From: Candidatus Thiodiazotropha sp.
Lineage (GTDB): Bacteria > Pseudomonadota > Gammaproteobacteria > Chromatiales > Chromatiaceae
NCBI GenBank assembly: GCA_023838465.1
Contig: JAIVEQ010000030.1
Coordinates: 1-53,494, forward strand
Direction of reading: 5' to 3'
Length of the DNA: 53,494 bases
Shown: one piece after another, positions 32,544 through 41,164 of the stretch
How the letters are laid out: every line of letters starts with the position of its first letter
Position numbering within the stretch: position 1 is the stretch's first letter
Translations under genes and position numbers: made by a program
The notes under the pieces: generated by a model
What the model was told of the DNA's origin: nothing
The model's database searches: none
Seen by the model: only the letters and a program-made list of their open reading frames with translations

Positions 32544-33181
32544 TGGGTCAATTCATCGACGGGCCATTGTGGGCTTTTTCGTTGGGCGTATTTGTGCTTG
32601 GTGTCATATGGCGTGTTGTAACAATCCTCATTGCGGGTAACCGGTCAGATTTGGCCACAGCAAAAGGGAGTGCAGGCAAAGGCGCTATACGAGCTGTGTT
32701 TAGCCGTTTTATCCCAGAACGCACAGTCACTTCACGGGGAAGGATACAATTGATTGCCGGGTATTTATTTCACTTGGGACTCCTTGCCTTACTTTTTTTT
32801 GCCAAACCGCATGTTGATTTTATAGCAGAGCGGATCACCGGATTAAGTTGGTCTGCAATGCCTCACTGGGCATTCATTGTTTCTGCAGAAGCAGCATTTA
32901 TTGGTCTGATTCTGTTATGGCTACATCGGGTTCTCAATCCAGTCACCCGTCTGCTTTCTGATCTGGACGACCATGTGGGCAGCATTCTGGTGTTTCTGGT
33001 CATGCTGACCGGTTGCCTGGCCTTGGCCCAGTCGTTTGAGCCTTTGCGTTTGATCCATCTGCTGTTAGCAGAGCTGTTACTGATCTACTTTCCTTTCAGT
33101 AAGCTGATGCATGCTTTCACCTTTGTCATGAGTCGCGGATATACCGGTGCAACCATGGGACGCAAAGGTATAAATGCCTAA
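32543..33181 (+). CDS. NarI/HdrC-like membrane cytochrome b
   Basis: A 212-residue protein with about five transmembrane helices and histidines spaced like the NarI/DsrM/HdrE haem b proteins ('GYLFHLGLLALLFFAKPHVD', 'MPHWAFIVSAEAAFIGLILL', 'LRLIHLLLAELLLIYFPFSK', 'LMHAFTFVMSRGY'). The start at 32543 follows AGGAGG; the in-frame GTG at 32540 sits too close to it. It overlaps the fdhC stop by one base. With the next gene it forms a DsrMK/HdrED-type quinone-interacting pair. Confidence 0.82.
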   Translation: MGQFIDGPLWAFSLGVFVLGVIWRVVTILIAGNRSDLATAKGSAGKGAIRAVFSRFIPERTVTSRGRIQLIAGYLFHLGLLALLFFAKPHVDFIAERITGLSWSAMPHWAFIVSAEAAFIGLILLWLHRVLNPVTRLLSDLDDHVGSILVFLVMLTGCLALAQSFEPLRLIHLLLAELLLIYFPFSKLMHAFTFVMSRGYTGATMGRKGINA

Positions 33182-33193
33182 GGAGAGAAGTTG

Positions 33194-34465
33194 ATGAGCG
33201 AAAAGTTTGAGCAGGGTGTGCAGGCGCTTCGCCAACAGATAGACGCCAGAATTTCCGCCTACTTTTCCAGTTGTGTACACTGCGGCCTGTGTGCTGAGGC
33301 ATGCCTTTTCTATACCGAAACCAACAACCCCCGTTTTACGCCTATCCATAAACTGGAGCCGATGAAAAAGCTATGGCGGCGTGAGTATACATTCTGGGGA
33401 AAGTTAGCTGCTGCCTTTGGACTGGGCCAATCCCTGACAGAAGATGATTTTGCCGAATGGGAAACATTGGTTTACGACAGTTGTACCCTGTGTGGTCGTT
33501 GTTCCATGGTTTGTCCGGTTGGTAACGACATAACCTATATGATCAGGAAGCAACGGGAAGGTTTTTCAGTCGCTGGTTATGCTCCCGATGGAATGAAAGA
33601 GGCAACCCGTCGTGCATTGAAGATCGGCAGCCCCATGGGAGTGACCTATAAGACACTTAAGGCTGCCTTGGCTCATGTTGAAAAGGATACAGGGATGACG
33701 ATTCCTGTGGATAAACAGGGTGCCGACTATATGACCCTTTTCTCCTCCATGGAGATTGTCAATTTCCCAGAGTATATTGAGAGTATCGCAAGAATATTCG
33801 ATGCTACCGGGGTCTCATGGACGATCAGCAGTAAGGCCTTTGAAGCCACCAATAGCGGTATCCAGATCGGCAATAAAGAGGCCGCTGCAGAGATTGTCAA
33901 TCGGGTGGTGATTGCAGCAGAAAAGCTTGGGGTCAAATACGTTATTAGTCCTGAATGCGGACATGCTTATACAGCCATTCGCTGGGAGGGCCCGAACCTT
34001 ATCGGGCGAAAGTATCCTTTTGAAGTGATTCATATTCTGGAACTGCTGGACCAATTGAAAAAGGAGGGACGTCTACAATTGGAGTATAAAGACAGCATAC
34101 CAATGACCCTGCATGATCCCTGCCAGATCGTCCGTAGAGGAGGGGTTGTAAAACAACCTCGTGATCTACTGAATAGTGTGGCTGAACATTTTACCGAAAT
34201 GAAAGACCATGGTGTGATGAACTGGTGCTGCGGCGGCGGAGGTGGGGTAAGCGCGAATGAACGTGCCGAGCCATTGAGACTGCAGGTCTTCAATCGTAAG
34301 AAAAGGCAGCTGGATGAGTTAGGCATCAATACCATGGTTACTGCTTGCGCCAACTGTCGCATTACCCTCGAAGAGGGTCTTGAGCACAATGAGATGGATG
34401 CCGAGGTGATCAGTCTGACTGAATTGATTGCAGATCATCTGGTTAAGGACGAGAGTAAAGTGTAA
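33194..34465 (+). CDS. HdrD/DsrK-like iron-sulfur oxidoreductase (CCG domains)
   Basis: A 423-residue protein with two N-terminal [4Fe-4S] motifs ('CVHCGLCAEACLFYTETNNP' and 'CTLCGRCSMVCPVGNDI'). Two CCG cysteine-rich domains follow. The second is complete ('LHDPCQIVRRGG', 'NWCCGGGGGVSANERAEPLR', 'TACANCRITLEEG'), while the first is partly degenerate ('SPECGHAY'). This is the architecture of HdrD, DsrK and TmcB. ATG 33194 is preferred over TTG 33191 because AGGAGA is 7 bases upstream. Genetically it belongs to the fdh operon, so it likely couples formate oxidation to a thiol/disulfide or quinone partner; that coupling is inference. Confidence 0.85.
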   Translation: MSEKFEQGVQALRQQIDARISAYFSSCVHCGLCAEACLFYTETNNPRFTPIHKLEPMKKLWRREYTFWGKLAAAFGLGQSLTEDDFAEWETLVYDSCTLCGRCSMVCPVGNDITYMIRKQREGFSVAGYAPDGMKEATRRALKIGSPMGVTYKTLKAALAHVEKDTGMTIPVDKQGADYMTLFSSMEIVNFPEYIESIARIFDATGVSWTISSKAFEATNSGIQIGNKEAAAEIVNRVVIAAEKLGVKYVISPECGHAYTAIRWEGPNLIGRKYPFEVIHILELLDQLKKEGRLQLEYKDSIPMTLHDPCQIVRRGGVVKQPRDLLNSVAEHFTEMKDHGVMNWCCGGGGGVSANERAEPLRLQVFNRKKRQLDELGINTMVTACANCRITLEEGLEHNEMDAEVISLTELIADHLVKDESKV

Positions 34466-34630
34466 TTGATCGGATCATTGTCTATGAAATGCCCTTTTTT
34501 CAAGGGTTATATGACTTCAACATATGCTGTACTCGGGTTGTCAGATAAGACTAATCAGCAAACCAGATAGTTGGCAACACATCGATCAGTATTTCTGAAA
34601 GGATATTCAACTCATTTTCTGGAGGTCAAT

Positions 34631-35059
34631 ATGTCCTCACAACCTAACAGATACACTATTTTCATATTATTACTTGTGCTGTGTGTACCACAGACTATTG
34701 CAGTAACACCTGCCCCGGAGGGAGTGAAGCTTTATATCATTTCACCGGTAAATGGTGATCAGATAACCGGTCCGTTTACAGTTCGTTTCGGCTTGCAGGG
34801 TATGGGTGTTGCACCTGCAGGCGTTGAACGTGATAAGACAGGACATCACCATCTACTGATCGATGTCAATGAGATGCCAGTCATGGATATGCCGCTGCCT
34901 TCAGATGAGCGTCATCGTCATTTTGGCGGGGGCCAGACAGAAGTGCTGCTTGACCTGCCTAAAGGAAAGCACAGTTTACAACTGGTGCTTGGAGATAAAG
35001 ATCATATTCCATTTAGTCCAGCGTTGATCTCAGACAAGATAACGGTCACTGTAAAATGA
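34631..35059 (+). CDS. DUF4399 secreted protein
   Basis: A 142-residue exported protein. After a signal peptide ('IFILLLVLCVPQTIA') comes the DUF4399 core: 'GVKLYIISPVNGDQITGPFT', 'RDKTGHHHLLIDV', 'RHRHFGGGQTEVLLDLPKGK' and 'GDKDHIPFSPALISDKI'. The histidine-rich stretch (HHH, HRH) could bind metal. The start follows GGAGG directly; the longer frame from 34571 is unlikely. Its function is unknown. A GTCTCCCT/AGGGAGAC hairpin at 35069-35108 follows the stop. Confidence 0.85.
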   Translation: MSSQPNRYTIFILLLVLCVPQTIAVTPAPEGVKLYIISPVNGDQITGPFTVRFGLQGMGVAPAGVERDKTGHHHLLIDVNEMPVMDMPLPSDERHRHFGGGQTEVLLDLPKGKHSLQLVLGDKDHIPFSPALISDKITVTVK

Positions 35060-35251
35060 TATCAGCACGTCTCCCTGCTGAAGTTCACTGATTCAGGTCG
35101 AGGGAGACACAACACTAGACTGACTAAGCATCGTTGAACCTACGCTCAGTCATAGACATCCGGGCGAATGATCTTAAACGCACTGCCCACAGCTACTATC
35201 TAGCGTTCACAGCCTCAAAAGGTTGCTGGGGGGAGTTGTACGGCAGAAAAG

Positions 35252-35386
35252 TCAGGCCAGGGTCTTTCGAAACAACAGAAGACCAGCTTGACCGATAACC
35301 AAGCCTATGATGGCTGTTATGCTTAATGCTGAAATCGTAGAGGTGAGTCCCACTAATAAAATGATCAACCAAGTTACTGAATTCAT
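35252..35386 (-). CDS. Possible 44-residue membrane protein
   Basis: The minus-strand frame from ATG 35386 reads MNSVTWLIILLVGLTSTISA, continues LSITAIIGLVIGQAGLLLF and ends RKTLA. Nearly the whole peptide is a hydrophobic hairpin with a basic end, as in real small membrane proteins. The ribosome site is weak. It lies in the 667-base gap between the DUF4399 gene and the multihaem cytochrome gene. An overlapping longer minus-strand frame (35196-35405) looks random. It is a tentative call. Confidence 0.35.
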   Translation of the reverse strand: MNSVTWLIILLVGLTSTISALSITAIIGLVIGQAGLLLFRKTLA

Positions 35387-35509
35387 GATGATATACTACT
35401 CTCAAAATGTTACTGCATTCACGGCTTTATTATAATATTAGAAATTGCTTAATTCAAGCATGATCCATAAATAATGCCAGTCAAACTAGCGGTCTAGCAT
35501 GCGAAATAG

Positions 35510-35523
35510 TTGATATTCATCAA
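35510..35523 (+). promoter_or_regulatory. FNR/Anr-type box
   Basis: TTGATATTCATCAA is a perfect match to the FNR consensus TTGAT-N4-ATCAA. It lies 204 bases before the multihaem cytochrome ATG. Activation at -41.5 would put the start near 35558 and leave a leader of about 170 bases. This suggests anaerobic induction of the cytochrome and probably fccAB. I see nothing else in the rest of the 35060-35726 gap apart from the hairpin at 35069 and the small ORF at 35252. Confidence 0.65.
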
Positions 35524-35726
35524 CTAATCACTGTTTTTTTGTCGTCAGGCGTTAAATTACTAGCGTTATACACTTGACCAATCCCTAGGTGGAACAGGAT
35601 ACTGGTGTCGATTTTTGACGAATATGAAAAAAAATAATACGTAATTCCGTTTGTGGCTTTACCTGCTGTTTAGTGTTTTTAGCCTCGTTGTATCGGTCGT
35701 AATTTTCGATTTTCGGGGACAATAAC

Positions 35727-37712
35727 ATGAAAAATATCGCGGCTAGGCCATTGGTCTGGTTCTTCTTCAGTGTGTTCTTCCTTATTTGCTCAACGCCCAT
35801 TCAGAGTGCGGAAAGTGGTGTTGGTATGCTGCTGGGCGAAACGATTCCACCGGGTTTCGACCCCGAGACGGGTAAACGTATCATACCTAATCAGCGCTGC
35901 CTGAAATGTCACGGCGATGAAAACGAGAAGACAGACACCCGGGATGACGGCAGTATCGTTGATATCTATGTCGAACCGCACAAGATAAAGGATAGTGTTC
36001 ACGGCAAGCAGGACTGCACCAATTGTCATGTCACTGTCACCCGGGTTCCACATCGAGAGGCACCGGAAGTCGTGGTCGGTTGCGTAGAGTGTCACCGCCA
36101 GACCTGGGACGAACACAAGGATGATCCCGAAGGCAAACATGAACGCCTGGGGGTTGTGGTCGAGCAGATTGACAGCTTCATGACTTCGGTTCACGCACGT
36201 CCCAACACGCGTGATCAGTCCAGCACCAATGCGACCTGTTACGATTGCCACGATGCCCACAATATCGGGTCTTTGGGCAGTCATCAACGTGCCGAGCATC
36301 GTCTGGAAAATCCTGAGGTATGCGGGGCTTGTCACCGAAAACAGCTATCTGAATACCGTGAATCCGATCATGGTAAGGCGGTGCTCGAGAAAGGTGACAG
36401 TGAGTCCGCCGTGTGCTCCGATTGCCACACCACCCACGATATCGACTCTCCGGAGGGCGGGTCGGTGATGCTAACCATCACTGAAAACTGTGGCAGTTGC
36501 CACGAGGATGCTCAAAAGAGTTATCGATCTTCCTATCACGGTCAGGTCAACAAACTTGGCTATACCCATTCCGCCAAATGTTTCGATTGCCATGGTGGGC
36601 ACAAGGTACGCAGTGTGGATGACCCAACTTCCACTATCCATCTGGACAATCGCCTCGAGACCTGCAACAAGTGCCATGAGGATGCTCCAGAGGGCTTCCT
36701 TGGTTTCCATGCCCACGGACATGGGAACGATTTCGAGAAATACCCGGGAATATGGATCGTTACCAAATTCATGCAATTGCTTATCATCGGCGTGTTGGGC
36801 TTCTTCTGGGTGCATGTAATCTTGTGGTTCTATCGCGAGTACCAGGATCGTAAGGCAGGCAAGAGTTTTGCTCACCCCCGGCCAGGTGATGATACCGTCT
36901 ATGTCCGCCGTTTCACTGCAACCTGGCGTTGGATACACCTGCTCTTCGCTGTCAGCACCATGATTCTGGTGCTGAGCGGTACCACCCTGCTATTTTCCCA
37001 TACTGCATGGGCAGGCATCGTCATGACGATGCTTGGTGGTCCCGAGGTGGAGGCCATCCTGCACCGTACTGCCGCCACGATTTGGATTGGCGTGTTTCTG
37101 TTGCATTTTATCCTCGCCATGAGCAACATCATGCGTAACCGGGATACCTTCCGCTGGTTTGGACCCAGTTCCATGGTACCGAACATGCAGGACTTGCAAG
37201 ATGTAGGTGCCATGTTCAGTTGGTTCTTCGGTCGTCGAGAGCGTCCGAACTTCGACCGTTTTACCTACTGGCAGAAGTTCGACTACTGGGCCCCCTTCTG
37301 GGGTGCGGCAGTCATTGGCTTCAGTGGCATCATGTTGTTCGCGCCTAAGCTGACCGCCACTTTTCTGCCGGGATGGATATTCAATATCGCCACCATCGTG
37401 CATGCAGAAGAGGCCTTGCTGGCAACCATGTTCCTATTCACCGTTCACTTCTTCAATTCGCATTTCAGGCCCGATCGTTTTCCAATGAGCACTATCATGT
37501 TCACCGGTGCTGTTCCACTGGAAGAGTTTAAGTTTGAACACCGCGTGGAGTATGAGCGCCTGAAAGCGAGTGGTGAACTTGATAAGTGCCTGATCAAGCC
37601 GCCTTCCGAGGCTATGGAGAAGGGTTCGCGCGCCTTGTCTGTGGTCCTCATCTTTGCAGGCCTGGGGCTGCTTACCCTGGTGTTCATCGGTTACCTGACC
37701 ATGCCAAGTTGA
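35727..37712 (+). CDS. Nonahaem cytochrome c fused to a membrane cytochrome b domain
   Basis: A 661-residue protein. After a signal sequence (about residues 1-28) come nine CxxCH haem c motifs: CLKCH, CTNCH, CVECH, CYDCH, CGACH, CSDCH, CGSCH, CFDCH and CNKCH. The second half has about six transmembrane helices of the cytochrome b561/FdnI type. Candidate haem b histidines are in 'WRWIHLLFAVSTM', 'LHRTAATIWIGVFLLHFI' and 'HAEEALLATMFLFTVHFFNS'. A single chain thus joins a periplasmic haem wire to a quinone-reactive membrane domain. Its place directly before fccAB suggests quinone-linked exchange of electrons with sulfide oxidation or another periplasmic partner; the direction is unknown. Confidence 0.85.
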   Translation: MKNIAARPLVWFFFSVFFLICSTPIQSAESGVGMLLGETIPPGFDPETGKRIIPNQRCLKCHGDENEKTDTRDDGSIVDIYVEPHKIKDSVHGKQDCTNCHVTVTRVPHREAPEVVVGCVECHRQTWDEHKDDPEGKHERLGVVVEQIDSFMTSVHARPNTRDQSSTNATCYDCHDAHNIGSLGSHQRAEHRLENPEVCGACHRKQLSEYRESDHGKAVLEKGDSESAVCSDCHTTHDIDSPEGGSVMLTITENCGSCHEDAQKSYRSSYHGQVNKLGYTHSAKCFDCHGGHKVRSVDDPTSTIHLDNRLETCNKCHEDAPEGFLGFHAHGHGNDFEKYPGIWIVTKFMQLLIIGVLGFFWVHVILWFYREYQDRKAGKSFAHPRPGDDTVYVRRFTATWRWIHLLFAVSTMILVLSGTTLLFSHTAWAGIVMTMLGGPEVEAILHRTAATIWIGVFLLHFILAMSNIMRNRDTFRWFGPSSMVPNMQDLQDVGAMFSWFFGRRERPNFDRFTYWQKFDYWAPFWGAAVIGFSGIMLFAPKLTATFLPGWIFNIATIVHAEEALLATMFLFTVHFFNSHFRPDRFPMSTIMFTGAVPLEEFKFEHRVEYERLKASGELDKCLIKPPSEAMEKGSRALSVVLIFAGLGLLTLVFIGYLTMPS

Positions 37713-37751
37713 GGGCAAGGGGTATGACCCGTTTACCACTATTCCATGGGG

Positions 37752-37777
37752 CTGACACCTGGTGAAACAGGTGTCAG
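37752..37777. promoter_or_regulatory. Perfect 10-bp hairpin in the cytochrome-fccA gap
   Basis: CTGACACCTG and CAGGTGTCAG (37752-37761 / 37768-37777) enclose a 6-base loop, 59 bases before the fccA ATG. No T-run follows, so it is more likely an RNA processing or stabilising hairpin than a terminator. It could set different levels of the two transcripts. Confidence 0.5.
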
Positions 37778-37835
37778 GTCAACGGTTCCACAGGCGCAAT
37801 CAGCTGTGGGTTGAAAACGACGGAGAGATCAGTTC

Positions 37836-38417
37836 ATGAGAAGAAAAACAGTATTTGCCATCCTGTCCTTGCTGGCCTTAGCACCGATAATCACCCAGGC
37901 AGCCGGTCCCACTGCCGCCGCCCTGGCCTTCACCTGTGCCGGTTGTCACGGCACTGACGGCTCCAGCGTAGGGCCATCCAGTCCATCCATCGCACAAATG
38001 GACCCGGAGGTCTTTATCGATGCCATGCAGGCCTATAAGGGAGATCAAAGTCACTCCACCATCATGAATCGTATTGCCAAAGGCTACAGTGACGAGCAGA
38101 TAAAAGGTATGGCCTGGTTTTTTGCCAAGCAGAAGTTACGTCTTCAACCCCAGCAGCACGATCCACAGTTGGCCAGGCTCGGCGCTGAGCTGCATGACAA
38201 GTATTGTGAGAAGTGTCATGAAGACGGCGGCCGTCCAGGAGATGCTGGTACCCTCGCGGGGCAGTGGATGCCTTATTTGGAATACGCAATGGCTGATTAC
38301 ATCGCGGGAAAAAGACCCTATCCCAGAAAGATGCAACGCAAGGTAGACGCAGCAATCAAGGATCAGGGGGATAAAGCCACCTCAGCATTGATCCACTACT
38401 ACGGCAGCCAGCACTGA
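37836..38417 (+). CDS. fccA: Flavocytochrome c sulfide dehydrogenase, di-haem cytochrome subunit
   Basis: A 193-residue periplasmic di-haem cytochrome c4-like protein. The signal peptide ends at about residue 23 (ITQAA). The haem sites are CAGCH (Cys34-His38) and CEKCH in the second domain. 'GTDGSSVGPSSPSIAQMDPE' and 'AGTLAGQWMPYLEYAMADY' fit FccA. It accepts electrons from FccB during sulfide oxidation. It is 22 bases from fccB. Confidence 0.9.
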   Translation: MRRKTVFAILSLLALAPIITQAAGPTAAALAFTCAGCHGTDGSSVGPSSPSIAQMDPEVFIDAMQAYKGDQSHSTIMNRIAKGYSDEQIKGMAWFFAKQKLRLQPQQHDPQLARLGAELHDKYCEKCHEDGGRPGDAGTLAGQWMPYLEYAMADYIAGKRPYPRKMQRKVDAAIKDQGDKATSALIHYYGSQH

Positions 38418-38439
38418 ACCACGCAGAAGGAAACCAAGT

Positions 38440-39735
38440 ATGAGTGATTTCAATCGCAGAGATTTCATCCGCCTGGCGACTGGCGCTACCCTGGCCAGTA
38501 GTGCCCTGGGTTTTCCCGGTTTGCTTCTTGGCGCTACTCCCAAGGTGGTGGTGATAGGCGGCGGTGTCGGTGGATGTACTGTCGCAAAGTACCTCCGCAA
38601 GCTTGATCCGAAGCTGGAAGTTACCCTGATCGAGACCAAAAAGACCTACACCTCATGCTTTATGAGTAACGAGGTATTGAGCGGTGATCGAACCCTAGAG
38701 TCCCTCACCTTCGACTATGAGGGGCTAAAGCGTCATGGGGTGAATGTTGTTATTGATTATGTATCCGCAATCGACCCAAGTAAGAAGTTGGTTTTCACTG
38801 CTGGCGGTGATCAATTCGGCTATGATGCCTGTGTGGTCTCCCCAGGGGTGGACTTCAAGTGGGAGACGATCGAAGGTTATGACGAGACGGTGGCTGAAAC
38901 CATCCCCCACGCTTGGTTCGCTGGCCCACAGACCCAGACTCTGCGCAGGCAGATCGAGTCAATGCCCGAAGGTGGGAAGGTGATCATCGTGGCCCCGCCG
39001 AATCCCTTCAAGTGCCCACCTGGACCCTACGAACGTGCAGCGCAGATCGCTATGTATTGCAAGCACCACAAACCAAGGGCGAAGATCATTATCTTAGATC
39101 CTAAGGATCGCTTCTCTAAGCAGGGTCTGTTCAGACAGGGCTGGTCACAGCTGTACGGTTTTGGTACGGAAAACAGCATGATTGAATGGATCGGTGCAGC
39201 GGGAGGCGGCACAGTGGAGGCAATCGACCCTTCAACCCGCACCCTGCAGGCTGAGATTGAGGAGTTCCAGGCAGATGTCATCAATATCATTCCGCCTCAG
39301 AAGGCCGGCAAGGTGGCCTTTGCCTCGGACTTGGTGGATGGGGATTGGTGTCCGGTGAACAAGCTCACCTTCGAGTCCTCCCGTCACCCGAATGTCTATG
39401 TGTTGGGTGATGCTTCAAGCGCGGCTAAGATGCCTAAGTCAGCCTACGCGGCCAGCTCGCAGGCTAAAGTAGCGGCCGCAGCCATCGTCGCTCGGTTCAA
39501 CGGCATAGAGCCTGGTGAGCCGACCTTTGTTAATACCTGCTACAGCATCCTGGGTGAAGAGCATGGTATCTCTGTGGCTGCGGTCTACGCCTTGAACAGG
39601 GACAGCAATACCATTGAGTCCATCAAGGGGGCAGGTGGCCTCTCTCCCATGGATGCTTCACCGGAACAGCGCAAACGGGAAGTAAGCTATGCCCATAGTT
39701 GGTTTAAGAACCTCATTGAGGACATGATGATGTAA
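38440..39735 (+). CDS. fccB: Flavocytochrome c sulfide dehydrogenase, FAD subunit
   Basis: A 431-residue flavoprotein exported folded via a twin-arginine leader ('NRRDFIRLATGATLASSALG'). The FAD-binding Rossmann motif is 'VVVIGGGVGGCTVAKYLRKL'. The cysteine in 'SCFMSNEVLSGDR' is the probable covalent FAD attachment. Redox cysteines occur in 'PNPFKCPPGPYERAAQ' and 'FVNTCYSILGEEHGI', as expected for SQR/FCSD enzymes. The C-terminal 'YAHSWFKNLIEDMM' is family-typical. With FccA it oxidises sulfide to sulfur or polysulfide. Confidence 0.93.
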   Translation: MSDFNRRDFIRLATGATLASSALGFPGLLLGATPKVVVIGGGVGGCTVAKYLRKLDPKLEVTLIETKKTYTSCFMSNEVLSGDRTLESLTFDYEGLKRHGVNVVIDYVSAIDPSKKLVFTAGGDQFGYDACVVSPGVDFKWETIEGYDETVAETIPHAWFAGPQTQTLRRQIESMPEGGKVIIVAPPNPFKCPPGPYERAAQIAMYCKHHKPRAKIIILDPKDRFSKQGLFRQGWSQLYGFGTENSMIEWIGAAGGGTVEAIDPSTRTLQAEIEEFQADVINIIPPQKAGKVAFASDLVDGDWCPVNKLTFESSRHPNVYVLGDASSAAKMPKSAYAASSQAKVAAAAIVARFNGIEPGEPTFVNTCYSILGEEHGISVAAVYALNRDSNTIESIKGAGGLSPMDASPEQRKREVSYAHSWFKNLIEDMMM

Positions 39736-39753
39736 GCTGGCAATCGAGAAGCG

Positions 39754-40917
39754 CTATTTTCTATAGTGCCTAAACAACTCGATCAACAATCCCACCAGTA
39801 AACCCAGGGCCACATTAAACAGGACACACACAATACCTGTGATGATACTGACGGTCCTGTCTGCTGTAGAGCCCATTAAAAGTTGTTTACTGCCGGCAAG
39901 TTCGATGCCTGCAAATATCAGTAGTGCACCGACAGCGGAGAGTGGAATCAGCATCAATACTTTCAATGCATCCGGCCCTAAAAAAATACCTATCGATAGG
40001 CAACTGATACCGAAGATGGCTGGTGCTAACCAGGTGCGTGCACCGAAACGGTGTTGTACAACCAGTCCGCCCGCACCATGACACATGGGGAAGGCGCCCA
40101 ACGGTGCCAGCAATAGATTGAGTGCCCCTGTGGTGACCCCGAGTCGTGTCGGTGTGATACGGCGCTGCCCATGGGGAAAGAGTCGGATTGCAATCGCGGC
40201 AGTCGCAATTATCGCATTGGTCAATGTAAGCGATAGTTGGGGTAACAGTATCGTTTGTGTTGATTCCCATACCTCCAGCCATTCGATACTGACCATCCTG
40301 GGAAGATGAAAACCCATTGAAATAACCGGTAACTGATCGAGGTTATTGGTTACACTCCAGGTACTGGCTACAATGATGACGATGACAGCCGCGAATGGAT
40401 TAAGTGGCGTCGCAATCAGTAGCAATAACAAACCTATCGCTATCACGCCAATCATTGGTTCCTGAAGCATCAATTCTGCACCAGCCCAGGCAAGTATCAG
40501 CCCCACACCGAGTTGAATGCCTGAAAGTACTGAATTTGGTATCTTCTTACCTATGTAGCCGACCACTCCGGTAATGGAAAGCGTGAATACGACCAGACCG
40601 AGTAGAAGTCCACTTGCTGCGATTGTACCGGCACTGAGATTTTGCGAAATGACGACAGCCGCTACGACCTTCATCGGCTGAACAGGAATAGGGCGACGGT
40701 AAATCACTGCTACAGCAATAGCAAACAGACCAAAACCGATAAAAAGACCTGAGGGATCGATCTGTTGCAGTGTAAGTACAGCGATGACAATAGGCAGGAA
40801 TGTACCAAGATCGGCGAATGCGCCCGATAGTTCACCACTCATTCGTTTCAGTCTGCTCACATGAAATCCTGAACGTAATACTTTGGATGGCCAATCGGCC
40901 ACCTTTTTTTTATACAA
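39754..40917 (-). CDS. MOT1-type sulfate/molybdate transporter
   Basis: A 387-residue polytopic membrane protein with 10 or more helices. It has 'SGELSGAFADLGTFLPIVIA', 'RRPIPVQPMKVVAAVVI' and 'LLAPLGAFPMCHGAGGLVVQ' and then HRFGARTW. These are the paired signatures of the MOT1/SulP-related high-affinity molybdate transporters. It is convergent to fccB and could feed either molybdate (FDH cofactor) or sulfate; the motifs favour molybdate. Confidence 0.85.
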   Translation of the reverse strand: MYKKKVADWPSKVLRSGFHVSRLKRMSGELSGAFADLGTFLPIVIAVLTLQQIDPSGLFIGFGLFAIAVAVIYRRPIPVQPMKVVAAVVISQNLSAGTIAASGLLLGLVVFTLSITGVVGYIGKKIPNSVLSGIQLGVGLILAWAGAELMLQEPMIGVIAIGLLLLLIATPLNPFAAVIVIIVASTWSVTNNLDQLPVISMGFHLPRMVSIEWLEVWESTQTILLPQLSLTLTNAIIATAAIAIRLFPHGQRRITPTRLGVTTGALNLLLAPLGAFPMCHGAGGLVVQHRFGARTWLAPAIFGISCLSIGIFLGPDALKVLMLIPLSAVGALLIFAGIELAGSKQLLMGSTADRTVSIITGIVCVLFNVALGLLVGLLIELFRHYRK

Positions 40918-40967
40918 ATATGCCCAATTATTTTAGCTTTTCAGGGGGCATTGTGGGTCTACTGCCC

Positions 40968-41107
40968 TGACCCCGTCATTCTGGCGGATGCTCATTACTG
41001 TCCGGACTATAATTCTTTGACCAGAGTCCAGGTTATACACTTATCGTCTGGTAATACTATCTACGCATTCCGGACATTAGTGGGTATTTGCCGGAGTGAC
41101 GGGGTTA
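40968..41107 (+). repeat. Long 39-bp hairpin with G.U-compatible mismatches
   Basis: The left arm is 40968-41006 (TGACCCCGTCATTCTGGCGG and onward to TCCGGA). The right arm is 41069-41107. The 62-base loop carries an inner ACCAGA/TCTGGT stem. Of nine non-Watson-Crick positions across the arms, eight become G.U wobbles if the plus strand is read as RNA, and only one (C against U) is a true mismatch. It fills most of the 247-base gap between the transporter's start and the retron RT's 3' end. It may be a structured RNA, a terminator for the RT, or a MITE. Confidence 0.55.
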
Positions 41108-41164
41108 TACGATTTCGGCTGTGAATGTTGGATTGATACGTTAAGTATTCTAACAAGGGACAAT

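Noticed and set aside
40968..41107. The hairpin downstream of the RT as the retron msr-msd
   Set aside because: It is on the 3' side and folds best on the opposite strand. The upstream 42572-42712 unit has the proper a1/a2, msr and msd order.
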